Source: Clostridia bacterium (GTDB lineage: Bacteria; Bacillota; Clostridia; Oscillospirales; CAG-272). Taken from it: DNA of 50,528 nucleotides. Positions 50,372 through 50,528 of this stretch are shown piece by piece. Numbering within the stretch: the stretch's first letter is position 1; each line of letters opens with the position of its first letter. The notes under the pieces are model-generated. The model ran no database searches. It was not told the DNA's origin and saw only the letters and a program-made list of their open reading frames with translations. Both the position numbers and the translations under genes were made by a program. The stretch is taken from positions 1-50,528 of the forward strand of contig JAFTSU010000012.1 of the NCBI GenBank assembly GCA_017467105.1. Reading direction: 5' to 3'.

Positions 50372-50528
50372 GCTCGCATCTCGAGCGGGCACTTGATCAT
50401 TGAAAATTGAACAACACGAAATAAAAGCACAAATTGTGCAAATCTCGTTAATGAAAGAAACACATTGAGAAACTCGAACGAGTAAATAAAGCTAAGATTA
50501 ATTAGCTCTAAAGAAGGTATTAAGTCCG
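50372..50528 (+). other. Leader of a probable rRNA operon, cut by the window edge
   Basis: A TGATCATTGAAAATTGAACA stretch (50393-50412), the kind of sequence seen just before 16S or 23S genes in Firmicutes, then short hairpins (GCTCG/CGAGC at 50371-50385, GCACAA/TTGTGC at 50429-50440). A gene for 16S rRNA should start just beyond 50528. No rRNA sequence is inside the window. Confidence 0.6.

Overview
The window (50,528 bp, roughly half GC) looks like chromosomal DNA from an uncultured, probably gut-dwelling Clostridia (Firmicutes). The basis is a set of families typical of that class: the radical-SAM pair TIGR03960/TIGR03936, DUF1846, DUF4363, DUF421, DUF5662, MmcQ/YjbR, a TGS-uridine kinase, short ProB without PUA, and near-consensus sigma-A promoters with 17-bp spacers. 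The lineage is an inference. The left edge starts inside a broken gene. The right edge stops in what looks like an rRNA-operon leader, a common place for an assembly to end.

Layout. 1-3,735: an AT-richer accessory stretch with a 5'-truncated NYN/OST-HTH gene, a metallo-beta-lactamase-fold hydrolase, a small RRXRR/PLMP-like protein and a YgjV-type membrane protein. Two copies of a structured repeat lie here (808-1038 and 2851-3080). 4,144-10,977: class II aldolase, MmcQ/YjbR, a large glycoside-hydrolase-like protein, an SGNH hydrolase, a decayed topology-modulation gene, an esterase and a ferredoxin-like protein. 11,050-13,609: a purine-riboswitch-like leader ahead of a small membrane protein and a TGS-uridine kinase. 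13,720-18,826 (minus): rhamnose mutarotase, two membrane proteins and the proline operon proB-proA-proC. 19,117-21,253: a sugar isomerase-like TIM barrel, DUF5662 and a small lipoprotein. 21,414-32,822: two large surface/membrane proteins; the second (2,631 aa) carries long acidic repeats and a ribosomal-protein-L15-like C-terminus. 32,948-40,328: membrane protein, GH2 enzyme, CPBP protease, DUF1846, UgtP-type glycosyltransferase, RpiB-type isomerase. 40,479-49,243: a plus-strand run beginning with a HprK-like kinase / PqqD / SipW-type peptidase / nucleotidyltransferase cassette, then RlmB, a degenerate P-type-ATPase-like pseudoenzyme and TIGR03960/TIGR03936. 49,252-50,258 (minus): DUF4363 and DUF421.

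How genes work together. proBAC is a complete proline route from glutamate. The aldolase, RpiB-like isomerase, TIM-barrel isomerase, mutarotase and two glycosidase-like proteins point to sugar use. The most novel candidates are: (1) the cloverleaf repeat whose stems show compensatory changes between its two copies; (2) the HprK/PqqD/peptidase/nucleotidyltransferase cassette with no visible precursor peptide or maturase; (3) the P-type-ATPase-like protein that has lost its phosphorylated aspartate; (4) the giant membrane protein with an L15-like tail; (5) the riboswitch-like leader with an extra hairpin in its third loop. All calls are by eye; no search or folding program was run.
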